From Paenibacillus mangrovi (lineage in GTDB: Bacteria > Bacillota > Bacilli > Paenibacillales > Paenibacillaceae), in contig NZ_JALIRP010000001.1 in the NCBI RefSeq assembly GCF_022898935.1, positions 62,001-126,000 of the forward strand: a stretch of 64,000 nucleotides of DNA, read 5' to 3'. This document shows, in pieces, positions 17,453 through 26,448 of the stretch (position 1 is the first letter of the stretch; each line of letters starts with the position of its first letter). The notes under the pieces were generated by a model that saw only the letters and a list, made by a program, of their open reading frames with translations, ran no database searches and was not told where the DNA came from. Position numbers and translations under genes: made by a program.

Positions 17453-18304
17453 TTATTGTTCTACCGTAATAGAACCAACGGAGGAGGTCAGGGTAATCAG
17501 CGGACCACCGCCATTCATATCGCTTTTTCCTTTATTCGCTCCGCTGACGCGTCCCAGTTCAGTTGCAATGTTTAAGCTGTATGGAGAATCAGAGGGAAGC
17601 TTGGCTGTGATAGTGCCGACATCGGTGGTGGCTTTCAGGACGCTTCCACTCGCGATCCCATCGAGTTGAAGTCGAAGGCTGCCAAGCTCGGATTGTAAAC
17701 TGGATTTGCCCTGAATGTTGGCTTCATCGATGTGGATAACACCTACGCTGTTGAACACCTTGTACTCGCCATCCAATCCGCTCAATCCGATCTCGCCGAC
17801 ATTTGTCGATACATCAAAGCGAGTGACTTTGGCGGGTAACTGCACTTCATAGTTGATACTGAATTTGGAGTCGCCATATTTTCTCTTGGCCCAAGTCCAT
17901 AAATCCATTTCCGGATCTTCTTGGGGATGGGCGAGGACGACCATCAGATCGCCGTCTACTCGCACAGAGACACTAGCTTCCTTCACGATTTCTTCCATAA
18001 TCGATTTATGACTGTCGTTGTTTAAGGTTTGGAGTGAAGCCTTCAAACTCAACTTGTCATCCGGACTCGCAGATACCTCAATATTGCCTACGGTATTACC
18101 GATCTTCACGGCTTCCGTGATGTTTTGCTCCACGGTGACGCTCAGATCTTCTTTCACGCTGTTGCTGAGCATCTGATCATACCACTTGGAAGCTGAGCTT
18201 GGGGATTCGTCGCTTGTGTTATTGCCAGGCGAGCCGCCGCAGCCAGGAAGAACAAGCATGGAACCCAGAACGATCAACAGAAACTTCTGAATATTCTTAT
18301 TCAT
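17453..18304 (-). CDS. lipoprotein with DUF4097-like beta-strand repeats
   Basis: Predicted surface lipoprotein. From the ATG at 18304 (nine bases after AAGGAG) the signal peptide KFLLIVLGSMLVLPGC ends in a lipobox with the acylated cysteine, followed by a low-complexity Gly/Ser/Asn linker. The mature part repeats short beta-strand units such as VGNIEVSASPDDKLSLKAS, VGEIGLSGLDGEYKV and LGSLRLQLDGI, resembling the DUF4097/adhesin-type right-handed beta-solenoid. An in-frame ATG at 18310 is only three bases from the site. It is the last gene of the regulator-kinase-ABC operon, so it may help sense or bind the transported molecule; that is inference. Confidence 0.8.
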   Translation of the reverse strand: MNKNIQKFLLIVLGSMLVLPGCGGSPGNNTSDESPSSASKWYDQMLSNSVKEDLSVTVEQNITEAVKIGNTVGNIEVSASPDDKLSLKASLQTLNNDSHKSIMEEIVKEASVSVRVDGDLMVVLAHPQEDPEMDLWTWAKRKYGDSKFSINYEVQLPAKVTRFDVSTNVGEIGLSGLDGEYKVFNSVGVIHIDEANIQGKSSLQSELGSLRLQLDGIASGSVLKATTDVGTITAKLPSDSPYSLNIATELGRVSGANKGKSDMNGGGPLITLTSSVGSITVEQ

Positions 18305-18341
18305 TATCATCAGCTCCTTGTTATTTACGGTCAGGGAGCCG

Positions 18342-20762
18342 TTATTCTACTACAAGAATGCGCGGCGAGGCATTTTGAATCACTTTGGAAGCTCCCCAGG
18401 CTCCAAGCGCCGCCGCGATGACACTCACGCTTGCAATCACAACAGCTCCTCCCCAATGGAGGATAATAGGCAATTTCATTATCCCGTAACCGCCCAGAAT
18501 ACTCTCAAGCAGGTTAGGCAATACATAGATGCCGATCACGATACCGATCAGCGCTCCCAGTACTGAAAGAGCGGCAATGCCAAGCGTAATAGACACTCGG
18601 ATCTGCTGAGAGCTCATTCCGATTGACTTGTAGATGCCGTAATTTCTGCTCTCCTTGCGGATATTGATACGGCATGTGCTGTAGATAATGATGAAGGTCA
18701 CGATGGTAAACAACAGTCCAATGAAGCTCAGCGGGTAGATCATAATGTTGGCTGCTTCTGTAAAGACAGAATCCAGTAGTGTTTTTTGTGTCACAATAGA
18801 CGCCGAGTCTTTGAATTCTGAATTAAGTTCGGTGACGACGGTATCTGCATCAGCAAGATCATGGACATTAATAAACGCAACATCCATGACTTTAAAGGAC
18901 GGGTTGACGGCTCTTACGGCATCCAGGGGAACGCGCGCAGAATAGGAAGAATTAGAAATTGCCTGGTAAATTCCTGTGATGAGCAGCGTCTGCTTTTTTC
19001 CTTCAATATAGACATTCACCGTATCACCCAGAGTCTTGTTTAATGTTTTTGCTACATTGACGCCGAGTGCGATTTCATTCTTGTAACGGGGATTATATCC
19101 GGATACGTTATCAAAGCCCATCTGATCGTAGCTACCGTCTAACACACTTAAATTTATGCTTAATGAATGGCCGCCGTTAGTTGTATTTCCAAGTGACCCG
19201 GATGCTGAATCATCGGTTATAATCGCCGTTGTATTTCCCTGCCACCCCGAGTCCTTGATTCTTGAATCGTTAGCGACGGCTTGCTCAAACTGCTCACGAG
19301 GGAAGGTCGTTTTATTAATGACTAAGGCTGAGATGTTTGCCGAATCATAACCCCACTGGGCGGCAGTTTGCTGAATGCCGAAAATGCTGCTGAGCACGAT
19401 GAATCCAAGCACAAGCACAGAGGAAGCCAGCATCGTCAAGATCAACATCAGAACAGAGCCCTTTCTGTTCTTGATCAGATTTCTGATGCCGATGACAGCC
19501 ATCACGGGCAGGTTGCCAAATCCAATTTTGCTGGTGCCGGCGGAATTCATTCTCTTGGCAATCTTGCTGCTTTTCGTCTCGGACATGCCAAAGCGTATGG
19601 CTTGCACAGGTTGTACAAAGCGGGCTCTTCTCGCATACAGCACGACAAACAGAATTACCAGCGCGAATAGAAACACGCCGACAAGTACCGCGGCATCCAA
19701 TCCCCGTATAGCAATCTCCGAGTTCTTGGTACTCAGAGAGGAAACCGTCATGCCAATAATGATCTTGGACAGCATACGGCTAAGTGCAAGTCCAGGAATG
19801 ACCGCGATCAGAGCCAGTAAGCCGTATTGAGTGACATAGGTTCCAATGGTGTTGCTTGAGGTTAGTCCTAGCGACTTGAGAATACCGATCGTTTTGTAAT
19901 TGGCTAGAACGGCGTCCGAAATGGTAAAACCAATTGTAATCAGGGCAATCAGCATCATGACCATACCTAGGAAGATCATAATAAAACCGACAATCTGGTT
20001 GATGATCAAGTAGAAGGAGGAGATTGCCTCAAATTCCATCTTTGTTTCAAGAAACGGGCCGCCGAGTGCAGCTTCAAATTTAGTCCAATATGCAGCATTC
20101 TTGCTATAGACGTCAAATCGTAGTCCCATCATATAAGAATCCTGGCCAGGCAGCGAGGTGATTCGCTCCTGATAGTCGTCCGGGTTCATCCAGATTCGGT
20201 ACGTATTGGTGAACGGTGCGCCGAACGAAATGTCGACAACCACAGCTGAGACGCTGAGCGGCAGCAGCTCGGAGCCAATATGATAGCTGACGATATCCCC
20301 AACAGACATCCCGTAAGCATTTGCTAGGGATGTGGGAACCCAGACGGTGCCTTTCGCTGGCGAAGGACTTTCTGTTCCCTCGGAAAAAACAAGCTTATCC
20401 ACCACAAACGGACTTTCTGGCGTCTGGATCATATGCAGATATGCGTTCGGAATGTCCTGGTTGTCGTAAGTAATGCCCGATAATGTCCGATACGGTAGCA
20501 AGTTGGAGACGGATACGCCATCCTGGCCTTCCCACCATTGATGCACGAATTGCGGATCATGAAGTCCTTTCTCTAGCATGAGGATTTGGTGTGATCCGTT
20601 CGTTTTCTTGTGCATATCGAAGAACATATTGCTTGTATTGGCAATGATAATAGTGGCAGTTGTGACCAGCAGCGTAGACAGAAGGATTAGCAGGATGATA
20701 AATAAATTTTGGGTTTTGTTCTTCCGGATATTTGACAAGCAAAGCGACCATATTGCAGCCAT
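18342..20762 (-). CDS. ABC transporter permease, FtsX/MacB type
   Basis: Large membrane subunit of 806 residues. An N-terminal helix (LFIILLILLSTLLVTTATIII) precedes a large extracytoplasmic domain, then three helices around 255-400 (GFIMIFLGMVMMLIALITIGF, LLALIAVIPGLALSRM, AAVLVGVFLFALVILFVVLY), a fourth near 440, a second extracytoplasmic domain and three C-terminal helices. This two-domain FtsX layout is typical of exporters or mechanotransmission pumps linked to antimicrobial-peptide resistance and lipoprotein release. The ATPase gene ends four bases upstream of its start and is surely its partner. Confidence 0.9.
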   Translation of the reverse strand: MAAIWSLCLSNIRKNKTQNLFIILLILLSTLLVTTATIIIANTSNMFFDMHKKTNGSHQILMLEKGLHDPQFVHQWWEGQDGVSVSNLLPYRTLSGITYDNQDIPNAYLHMIQTPESPFVVDKLVFSEGTESPSPAKGTVWVPTSLANAYGMSVGDIVSYHIGSELLPLSVSAVVVDISFGAPFTNTYRIWMNPDDYQERITSLPGQDSYMMGLRFDVYSKNAAYWTKFEAALGGPFLETKMEFEAISSFYLIINQIVGFIMIFLGMVMMLIALITIGFTISDAVLANYKTIGILKSLGLTSSNTIGTYVTQYGLLALIAVIPGLALSRMLSKIIIGMTVSSLSTKNSEIAIRGLDAAVLVGVFLFALVILFVVLYARRARFVQPVQAIRFGMSETKSSKIAKRMNSAGTSKIGFGNLPVMAVIGIRNLIKNRKGSVLMLILTMLASSVLVLGFIVLSSIFGIQQTAAQWGYDSANISALVINKTTFPREQFEQAVANDSRIKDSGWQGNTTAIITDDSASGSLGNTTNGGHSLSINLSVLDGSYDQMGFDNVSGYNPRYKNEIALGVNVAKTLNKTLGDTVNVYIEGKKQTLLITGIYQAISNSSYSARVPLDAVRAVNPSFKVMDVAFINVHDLADADTVVTELNSEFKDSASIVTQKTLLDSVFTEAANIMIYPLSFIGLLFTIVTFIIIYSTCRINIRKESRNYGIYKSIGMSSQQIRVSITLGIAALSVLGALIGIVIGIYVLPNLLESILGGYGIMKLPIILHWGGAVVIASVSVIAAALGAWGASKVIQNASPRILVVE

Positions 20763-20766
20763 GCGA

Positions 20767-21525
20767 TCACTCCTTTCCGGTTACAAACGCAAAAATCATC
20801 GATTCCCGATCCTGCGTATGATGGGTATCATATTTATCAAATTCAAGGAATCCGCCAATTTTGCCGTCGCGGATATAAATCAGGCGATCTGCTCTGCAAG
20901 CTGCCTTCATGTCATGAGTCACCATGACGACTGATTGGCCATTTCGATTGATGTCGGTCAGGATATCAAGAACCGCATGGCCATGTTCAAAATTGAGGCT
21001 TCCTGTCGGTTCATCCGCGAACACAATGTCCGGTGAGTTGATCAAGGCTCTGGCGATCGCTGCACGCTGCTGCTGACCGCCTGAGGTCTGAGCGGGCAGG
21101 CGGCCCCCTTGCCCGGCGATGCCCATCGACTTCATGAGGTTGTCAGCTTTCTTCTTGATATTAGATTTCCGCTGTCCGGCGATATATCCGGGTAAGGTAA
21201 TGTTATCCATAATGGAAAGGTCCGGTACAAGGTTAATGCTCTGGTAGATGTAGCCTATTTTTTTTGAGCGAAATTCGGACAACTCTTTCTCGGTATAATG
21301 ATCAATACGCTGATCCTGGAAATAAACTTCGCCGGCGGTTACGTTATCCAGTCCGCTAAGCATGTACAGCAGGGTAGATTTTCCTGAGCCGGAATTCCCC
21401 ATAATGACAGTAAAATCTCCTTCATATATGTCCAGATCCAGATTCCGGATTGCATGAAATTGCTCACTGCCGCTGTTGTAACTTTTACTGAGATTCTTAG
21501 CTCTAATGATCGGTTTCTTTTCCAT
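20767..21525 (-). CDS. ABC transporter ATP-binding protein, LolD/MacB family
   Basis: ATPase partner of the adjacent FtsX-type permease. The 252 residues carry Walker A GNSGSGKST, Q-loop YIYQSINLVPDLS, signature TSGGQQQRAA, Walker B IVFADEPTGSLN and the H-loop MVTHD. The EPTGSLN and SGGQQQR wording is typical of the LolD/BceA/MacB group. A GAGGGT site precedes the ATG. A 90-base AT-rich gap with a TTATTAATAA-type inverted repeat separates it from the kinase gene, so it may also have its own promoter. Confidence 0.94.
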   Translation of the reverse strand: MEKKPIIRAKNLSKSYNSGSEQFHAIRNLDLDIYEGDFTVIMGNSGSGKSTLLYMLSGLDNVTAGEVYFQDQRIDHYTEKELSEFRSKKIGYIYQSINLVPDLSIMDNITLPGYIAGQRKSNIKKKADNLMKSMGIAGQGGRLPAQTSGGQQQRAAIARALINSPDIVFADEPTGSLNFEHGHAVLDILTDINRNGQSVVMVTHDMKAACRADRLIYIRDGKIGGFLEFDKYDTHHTQDRESMIFAFVTGKE

Positions 21526-21615
21526 ACCCTCACCCCTGAAATGAATTTACTTCAATTTACCTCTTGAATGTTGCAAAAGGCTTATTAAGTTATTAATAAA
21601 GTATTACATATGGTA

Positions 21616-23040
21616 TTAACATAAGGGCAGGGTGAAATTGAAGGTAGTTCCTTCGCCGTGCTTGCTTGTAAAAGAGATCGTCCCGCCGTGCGCTTCGATA
21701 ATTGTCTTGCATATAGAGAGGCCAAGCCCAGTGCCTCTATGCGCGTCAGAGCCAGGGTTTCTCCTGAAATAACGCTCAAAAATAAAAGGCATGTCCTGCG
21801 GACGTATCCCGCTGCCTGTGTCGGCTATGATTACTTTCAGCATGCCGGCTTCAAGATGAACGTCAATCCGGATGGAGTCGCCGGGGGAGGTATGCTTCAG
21901 CGAGTTGGACACCAGATTGGATATGACCTGTTCAATCCGGTTAGCATCCATATTAATCAATACATTCGGAATTTCTTCGGGCTCGATGTAGTTTAGTTCG
22001 TTTGTGCGCACATAGTGGCCAATAGGCTTTAGAATCTTATAGAGAATATCCCGGCTGTATTGCTCGCGGGGTTCCACGGTAATTTGGCCCAGATCCTGCA
22101 GGGTCTGAAGTAGGAGATCTTCTACGAGCCTGGCCATTTTATCGGTATGAGTTCGCATAATTTCGATATATTCCAACATCGTATCCGTATCGGAGCAGAC
22201 CCCTTCTAGGATGGAGTCAATGTAGGCTTTGATGGTAGTGATCGGTGTTTTGATTTCATGTGAGATGTTGGTGATCAGCTCTTTCTGCGCCTTTTCCTGC
22301 TGGATTCTTTGCATGCTTAAATACATAATTTCTGTCCTCATCTGATCAAACATCGAATACAATTCTCCCATTTCATTCAAGCTGGCATAGGTCGGTTGTT
22401 GTTCATAATTTCCCTTCAAGATGGCTTCGGCATGAAGCCTCAACTGCAGGATAGGCGATATCAAATGAAATTGGATTGTCCGTTTCATAAAGATGAGCAG
22501 CAAAGCGAGGCAGAGGACAATTAGAGCGATTATCACGAAGGAAAGAACAGGACGGTAATTCGATTGAGCGGGAAAGACCTTGGCTTCTGGAAGGAAATAC
22601 ACCGCATTTCCCACCTGACTTTGAGAGTTTTTGTCGATGACGGGAAAAGCGATCTGGAACAGCCCGCTGCTTTGCTGACCTGAATACATGTCGTAGCGCA
22701 GAAATCGGTTGACATTATCTTGAGCGATGGGCGAAAGGGCTGCCGAACTAAAGGTAACAGTACCATCCAATTGGACATAGGCTAGACCAATCTCGTGCTG
22801 GGTCGCTAAACGGTTTAATTCGGTCTGTACTTCTGTCGTCCCGATGTTGTCATGATGTTGTTCCAAATAGAGCATCAGCGGATTAATGGCCAGGCGCACC
22901 TGATGAATCACGCTTTGGGGAGGAGCCTCCTTGTTACCCGAAAGGCTGTATGAAAGCAAATATAAACTGCCTCCTAGCAAACCAGCAAGCAGCAGCAGCG
23001 TTATGGTCAGCGATTTATTGGTCCAGCTCCTTAAAGACAT
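21616..23040 (-). CDS. sensor histidine kinase of the ABC-linked two-component system
   Basis: Membrane kinase of 474 residues: helix 1 (about 12-32, LTITLLLLAGLLGGSLYLLSY), an extracytoplasmic sensor of about 130 residues, helix 2 (FVIIALIVLCLALLLIF), HAMP, HisKA with ITNISHEIKTPITTIKA and HATPase_c with NLVSNSLKHT, DTGSGI and GTGLGLSICKTII. The full-sized sensor loop separates it from short BceS-like intramembrane kinases. The regulator gene precedes it by 20 bases on the minus strand. The signal is unknown. Confidence 0.92.
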   Translation of the reverse strand: MSLRSWTNKSLTITLLLLAGLLGGSLYLLSYSLSGNKEAPPQSVIHQVRLAINPLMLYLEQHHDNIGTTEVQTELNRLATQHEIGLAYVQLDGTVTFSSAALSPIAQDNVNRFLRYDMYSGQQSSGLFQIAFPVIDKNSQSQVGNAVYFLPEAKVFPAQSNYRPVLSFVIIALIVLCLALLLIFMKRTIQFHLISPILQLRLHAEAILKGNYEQQPTYASLNEMGELYSMFDQMRTEIMYLSMQRIQQEKAQKELITNISHEIKTPITTIKAYIDSILEGVCSDTDTMLEYIEIMRTHTDKMARLVEDLLLQTLQDLGQITVEPREQYSRDILYKILKPIGHYVRTNELNYIEPEEIPNVLINMDANRIEQVISNLVSNSLKHTSPGDSIRIDVHLEAGMLKVIIADTGSGIRPQDMPFIFERYFRRNPGSDAHRGTGLGLSICKTIIEAHGGTISFTSKHGEGTTFNFTLPLC

Positions 23041-23060
23041 ATCTCCTTGCCTCCTGTCGG

Positions 23061-23759
23061 TTAGTTTGCGCTGAATTTATAGCCTACGCCCCATACTGTC
23101 TTAAGATAGGCAGGATTCGACGGGTCAGCTTCAAGCTTCTCCCGCAGCCGCCTAATATACACAGTCACGGTGTTCTCGTCCCCATAGTTGGCATAGCCCC
23201 AGACCGCATCCAGCAATTGGGATTTGGAGAATACCTGGTTTTTGTGAGCGGCTAAATGATAGAGTAGTTCAAATTCCTTTGCTGACAAGGATACTTCGTT
23301 ACCGTTTACCGTGACGATGTAAGCTTTTTTATTTATTTCAAGATTCCCAAAACGCAGCACATCCGGATCCTGATGTATCGTATTGACGCTTTCATATCTG
23401 CGGAAATGAGCGTTAATACGCGCCAGCAGCTCGGTGATGGAAAAGGGCTTGGTCATATAGTCATCCGCCCCGAAGCCGAAACCCAGCACTTTATCAGTAT
23501 CGCTTCCTCTTGCGCTCAGGATCATGATCGGGACATTATTCTTCTCTCTAATCTTTCGACAGAGCTCAACGCCATCGATATCCGGGAGCATGATATCCAG
23601 AATGATATAATCCGGTTCCAGCATTTCTAGGATGGTGAGTCCATCCAGACCGTTTCCGGCAACAGCTGCTTCATAGTTATTCTTTATCAGGTAATCTGCT
23701 AGAATTCGAGAAATATCCTTTTCGTCTTCGATGATGAGAATCTTTTTTGGTTGAGACAT
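23061..23759 (-). CDS. OmpR-family response regulator of the ABC-linked system
   Basis: Cognate regulator for the kinase downstream. The receiver domain has acidic residues IEDEKD, the phosphorylation site in YIILDIMLPD and the lysine in DDYMTKPFS; the C-terminal winged helix reads LSAKEFELLYHLAAHKNQVF and TVTVYIRRLREKLE. The ATG at 23759 (MSQPKK) has a GGGAG site seven bases upstream; longer in-frame starts up to 23849 add a sequence unlike a receiver N terminus. It heads the minus-strand operon that ends at the terminator near 17400. A TTGAAG-17-CATAAT promoter-like pair is visible upstream on the minus strand. Confidence 0.92.
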   Translation of the reverse strand: MSQPKKILIIEDEKDISRILADYLIKNNYEAAVAGNGLDGLTILEMLEPDYIILDIMLPDIDGVELCRKIREKNNVPIMILSARGSDTDKVLGFGFGADDYMTKPFSITELLARINAHFRRYESVNTIHQDPDVLRFGNLEINKKAYIVTVNGNEVSLSAKEFELLYHLAAHKNQVFSKSQLLDAVWGYANYGDENTVTVYIRRLREKLEADPSNPAYLKTVWGVGYKFSAN

Positions 23760-24036
23760 TGCCATTCTCCCATGTATGTATGTATTTTTGATTCTAAATT
23801 GCGCCACTTGATATATGAAAATTATGTCAAAGGAAGAAAAATACTTCAAGCATAAACTAATTTTATATTCTTTTTACATAAAACGATTGATAAACAAAAC
23901 CTAAAAATGTGAAAATAATCGTATATTGACGAGTGGTATTTTATGGAATAGTATAAATATCATGGTTTAAAAGTATTATAGTTTCATATATTCATAGTTT
24001 TGGAGAACTGGTGATTCTGCGGAGAGGTGAGCGAGT

Positions 24037-24162
24037 TTGAAGAAAACAGCTTTTGTTTTTCCGGGACAGTCATCTCAGAGAATTGGTATGCTGACAGATC
24101 TGTATAGTGAAAGCGAAAATAGAAAATCCGGTTCTCTTTTAAAGTGTCCGGCCGCAAGCTGA
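24037..24162 (+). pseudogene. 5' fragment of an acyltransferase (FabD-like) gene
   Basis: A TTG start with a GGAGAGGTGAG site opens a 41-codon frame. Its first 25 residues, including TAFVFPGQSSQRIGMLTDLY, are the N-terminal strand and oxyanion loop typical of malonyl-CoA:ACP transacylases (consensus FVFPGQGSQ). The frame then loses similarity (after about residue 28) and stops, so the remaining 250-odd residues with the catalytic GHSxG serine are gone. The KKTAFVFPGQ wording resembles stand-alone acyltransferases of polyketide clusters, but no such cluster is here. The rest of 23850-24298 holds the promoter region of the next gene and nothing else recognisable. Confidence 0.7.
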
Positions 24163-24298
24163 TACTCAGTAAATATAAGAGACCCTACCGGACCGTGGTG
24201 ACGGTGATGAGTATAACCATCCACGTCTTTCCTACCAAAAATCGGTACAAATGTAAGACATATACGCTATACTGCTAGTTATGAAGGAGGATGAAACG

Positions 24299-25279
24299 AT
24301 GGGTTACATAGACGAGGTGTCGAAGGAACTGTACAGCTATCTTCCCCCTCTCACCAAGCAGGATGATTTTGACGAGTTCTGGGAGACCACCATCCAGCAG
24401 GCCAAGGAGGTCCCACTTGATCCGCACAGGGATCGGGTCGATTACCCGGCTCGCCATGCGAAGGTATACGAAATTTCTTATTATGGGATGGATGAGACTC
24501 GAATTCACGGCTGGCTGATCGTTCCGGCATTTGTGAAAAAGGAGAAGTACCCCTGCCTGATCCATTATCACGGTTTTAACGGAAGTAGGGGCAAGCCCTC
24601 CGAGCTGATGCACTGGGTCATGATGGGGATGGCCGTATTGTCCGTAGACTGCCGCGACCAGGGAGGACGGACAGGCAACAGCGCTTCCTATTCCCACGGG
24701 TATGCAGCGAATGTGGCAAGCAAGGGCGTACATAACAAATGGGAGTATTATTACCGATATGCTTATATGGATGCGCTGAAGGCGATCGACTTCGCCTGTG
24801 CCCAGGAGGATATCGACGCTTCGAAAATCGTGATCGAAGGCGGCAGCCAGGGCGGGGCGCTCGGTACGGCGGTATCAGCTCTGGACGACCGGCCGGTGCT
24901 CTCGATGGTGGATGTGCCGAGCAACAGCAATCTCGTCTGCCGAATTGAAGGCAATCACGGCGCCTTCGCAGCGGTAGCCGAATACCTGAACAAGCACCCA
25001 GAGCAAACGGACCTCGTGATGGAGAACCTGAGTTATTTTGACACGATGAACCTTGCGGATCGCATCACGTGCCGGGTGTTAGCCAGTGTCGGATTAAAGG
25101 ATGAAACATGTCCGCCGCAGATGTATTTCGCCACCTATAACCGAATTACAAGCAGCAAAGTAATCAGCATCTATCCTTTTAACGGGCATGAAGGCGGAGG
25201 TTCCGGTCACACGGAGATCAAGCTGGACTATTTACGGAAGCATTTTCCCGACTGGTTCAATGACCAGACTGAATCATGA
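24299..25279 (+). CDS. acetyl xylan esterase / cephalosporin-C deacetylase (CE7)
   Basis: Cytosolic alpha/beta hydrolase that removes acetyl groups from short xylo- or other oligosaccharides. About 326 residues without a signal peptide. The catalytic triad is visible: nucleophile serine in IEGGSQGGAL (about residue 182), aspartate in VGLKDETCPP (about 267) and histidine in FNGHEGGG (about 297). The sequence also shows the CE7 signature regions RGQ-like DQGGRTG and YRYAYMDALKAIDF. The ATG at 24299 is eight bases from AAGGAGG; the in-frame ATG at 24281 lies upstream of that site. It probably deacetylates sugars imported by the ABC system at 29-32.5 kb. A TATACT -10 lies at 24268-24273. Confidence 0.93.
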   Translation: MGYIDEVSKELYSYLPPLTKQDDFDEFWETTIQQAKEVPLDPHRDRVDYPARHAKVYEISYYGMDETRIHGWLIVPAFVKKEKYPCLIHYHGFNGSRGKPSELMHWVMMGMAVLSVDCRDQGGRTGNSASYSHGYAANVASKGVHNKWEYYYRYAYMDALKAIDFACAQEDIDASKIVIEGGSQGGALGTAVSALDDRPVLSMVDVPSNSNLVCRIEGNHGAFAAVAEYLNKHPEQTDLVMENLSYFDTMNLADRITCRVLASVGLKDETCPPQMYFATYNRITSSKVISIYPFNGHEGGGSGHTEIKLDYLRKHFPDWFNDQTES

Positions 25280-25349
25280 TTATTGATAGATAATGTCTTG
25301 CCCGTCACTGCTGGGGGGCAGGAGGAGAACTAAACAACAAAGGTCCAAA

Positions 25350-25381
25350 AAGCGACGCCGCGTATGGCGTCGTTTTTTTTT
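25350..25381 (+). terminator. terminator of the CE7 esterase gene
   Basis: CGACGCC / GGCGTCG stem followed by nine T residues. Confidence 0.85.
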
Positions 25382-25445
25382 GGAAGTCCCGTTTCTTTCT
25401 TGGCACTGGACGTGCTATCGTTCTATTCAATCATCGCCAAGGGAA

Positions 25446-25514
25446 TGAAGTGATTTTGTTCTATGGGAAGCATCATTTTGTGTATGACACTTCGGCGGGA
25501 CGTCATGCTACGAT
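25446..25514 (+). promoter_or_regulatory. promoter with shared sugar-locus element, copy 1
   Basis: TGTTCTATGGGAAG-CATCATTTTGT (from 25458) matches a similar stretch before the binding-protein gene (29068). A TGCTACGAT extended -10-like sequence starts at 25506, 35 bases after the CAT. It would drive the decayed gene at 25628. The rest of the 25280-25627 gap holds only the CE7 terminator. Confidence 0.55.
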
Positions 25515-25627
25515 AACCGTGGCACAGTCATGTTCTCATAAAATGAAAACATTTCACTCTACCGGCCGGATAGAGTCCCATGCTATTGGCATATGAGGGG
25601 GTTAACATTCCAAAGGAGGCAGATGAA

Positions 25628-26203
25628 ATGAAAGAAGGCAAACCGTGGAAAATGGGGGCAGCCGCACTGATGCTGGCATCTCTCCTGCCCGCAGGAATGG
25701 GTAGCGCTGCCGCGGCCTTGACCGAGGTGCCGTATGCCATGGATTCAAGCAATCAGGCGGGATGGTGGACCCCGCTCGAAACGTATGGAACGGGATTGCA
25801 ACGCGGCTTCCACATGGTCCCGAGTAGCCGTGATCGGCGCATTGGTGAACAAATCGTTCTACCCTGACGATCTTGTATTTGACGCCAATGGGGATCTGCA
25901 CATTCTGTTCGAATGGTCTGCTTTTGCGGCGAGCCCGCTGAGGCATGAATTGTCTTACATCAAATACAAACCGTCGACTCGTCGGCAATCCCATCGTTGC
26001 ATATCGCTACCGGGAGGAAGGAAGCACCACCTTCTCCGTGAAATACGGATCATACGGAAACGGCGGATGGAACTTGCAAACGGTGTTTAACGCGGCGGAG
26101 ACCAAGGCGGCCATCGATCAGCGTGGAGCGAAACGATAACGGCGTCGATATTCTATATCTCGTGGATATCACGAACCGCAAGCTGTACTACGGCAGGAAC
26201 TAA
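25628..26203 (+). pseudogene. frameshifted BNR-repeat-type secreted protein gene
   Basis: A good AAGGAGG site and ATG open a signal-peptide-like start (KMGAAALMLASLLPAGMGSAAAA, given here only as a hydrophobic core of about 23 residues at positions 9-31), then TEVPYAMDSSNQAGWW. The reading continues in other frames: FYPDDLVFDANGDLHILFEW, then NPIVAYRYREEGSTTFSVKY, then GVDILYLVDITNRKLYYGRN and a stop. At least three frame changes and internal loss are needed. The repeated strand-turn units (LVFDANGDLHI, PIVAYR, DILYLVD) resemble BNR/neuraminidase-like repeat proteins, often polysaccharide lyases or binding proteins; that family call is tentative. Confidence 0.7.
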
Positions 26204-26394
26204 TTCATGATCACAAGAAAGCTGCAACCCCCGCGGTTTTCTTTTTTTTGTACGGGTGGCCAGAAACGCTTTCGCTGGGGAATAGAAGTGATTCTGATGG
26301 GAAACAGGCCCATCCTTGTCAATAGAACGATTTGATGCTTTTGGCAGGCTCAGCACCCTACATTTTTACACTTTTGCATAAATATTCTTATCTA

Positions 26395-26416
26395 CGGACA
26401 ACGGGTGAGATATAAT
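26395..26416 (+). promoter_or_regulatory. probable promoter of the YesM/YesN pair
   Basis: A TATAAT -10 at 26411-26416 lies 33 bases before the kinase start, with a poor -35 (TTATCT) 17 bases farther up. The gap 26204-26448 also contains GGGAATAGAAGTGATTCTG (about 26279-26297), similar to a stretch at 25441-25458, and ATAGAACGATTTGATG, repeated at about 30592. Confidence 0.5.
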
Positions 26417-26448
26417 GGGAGCACCAAGAGTGAAAAGGAGTTCTCCTG

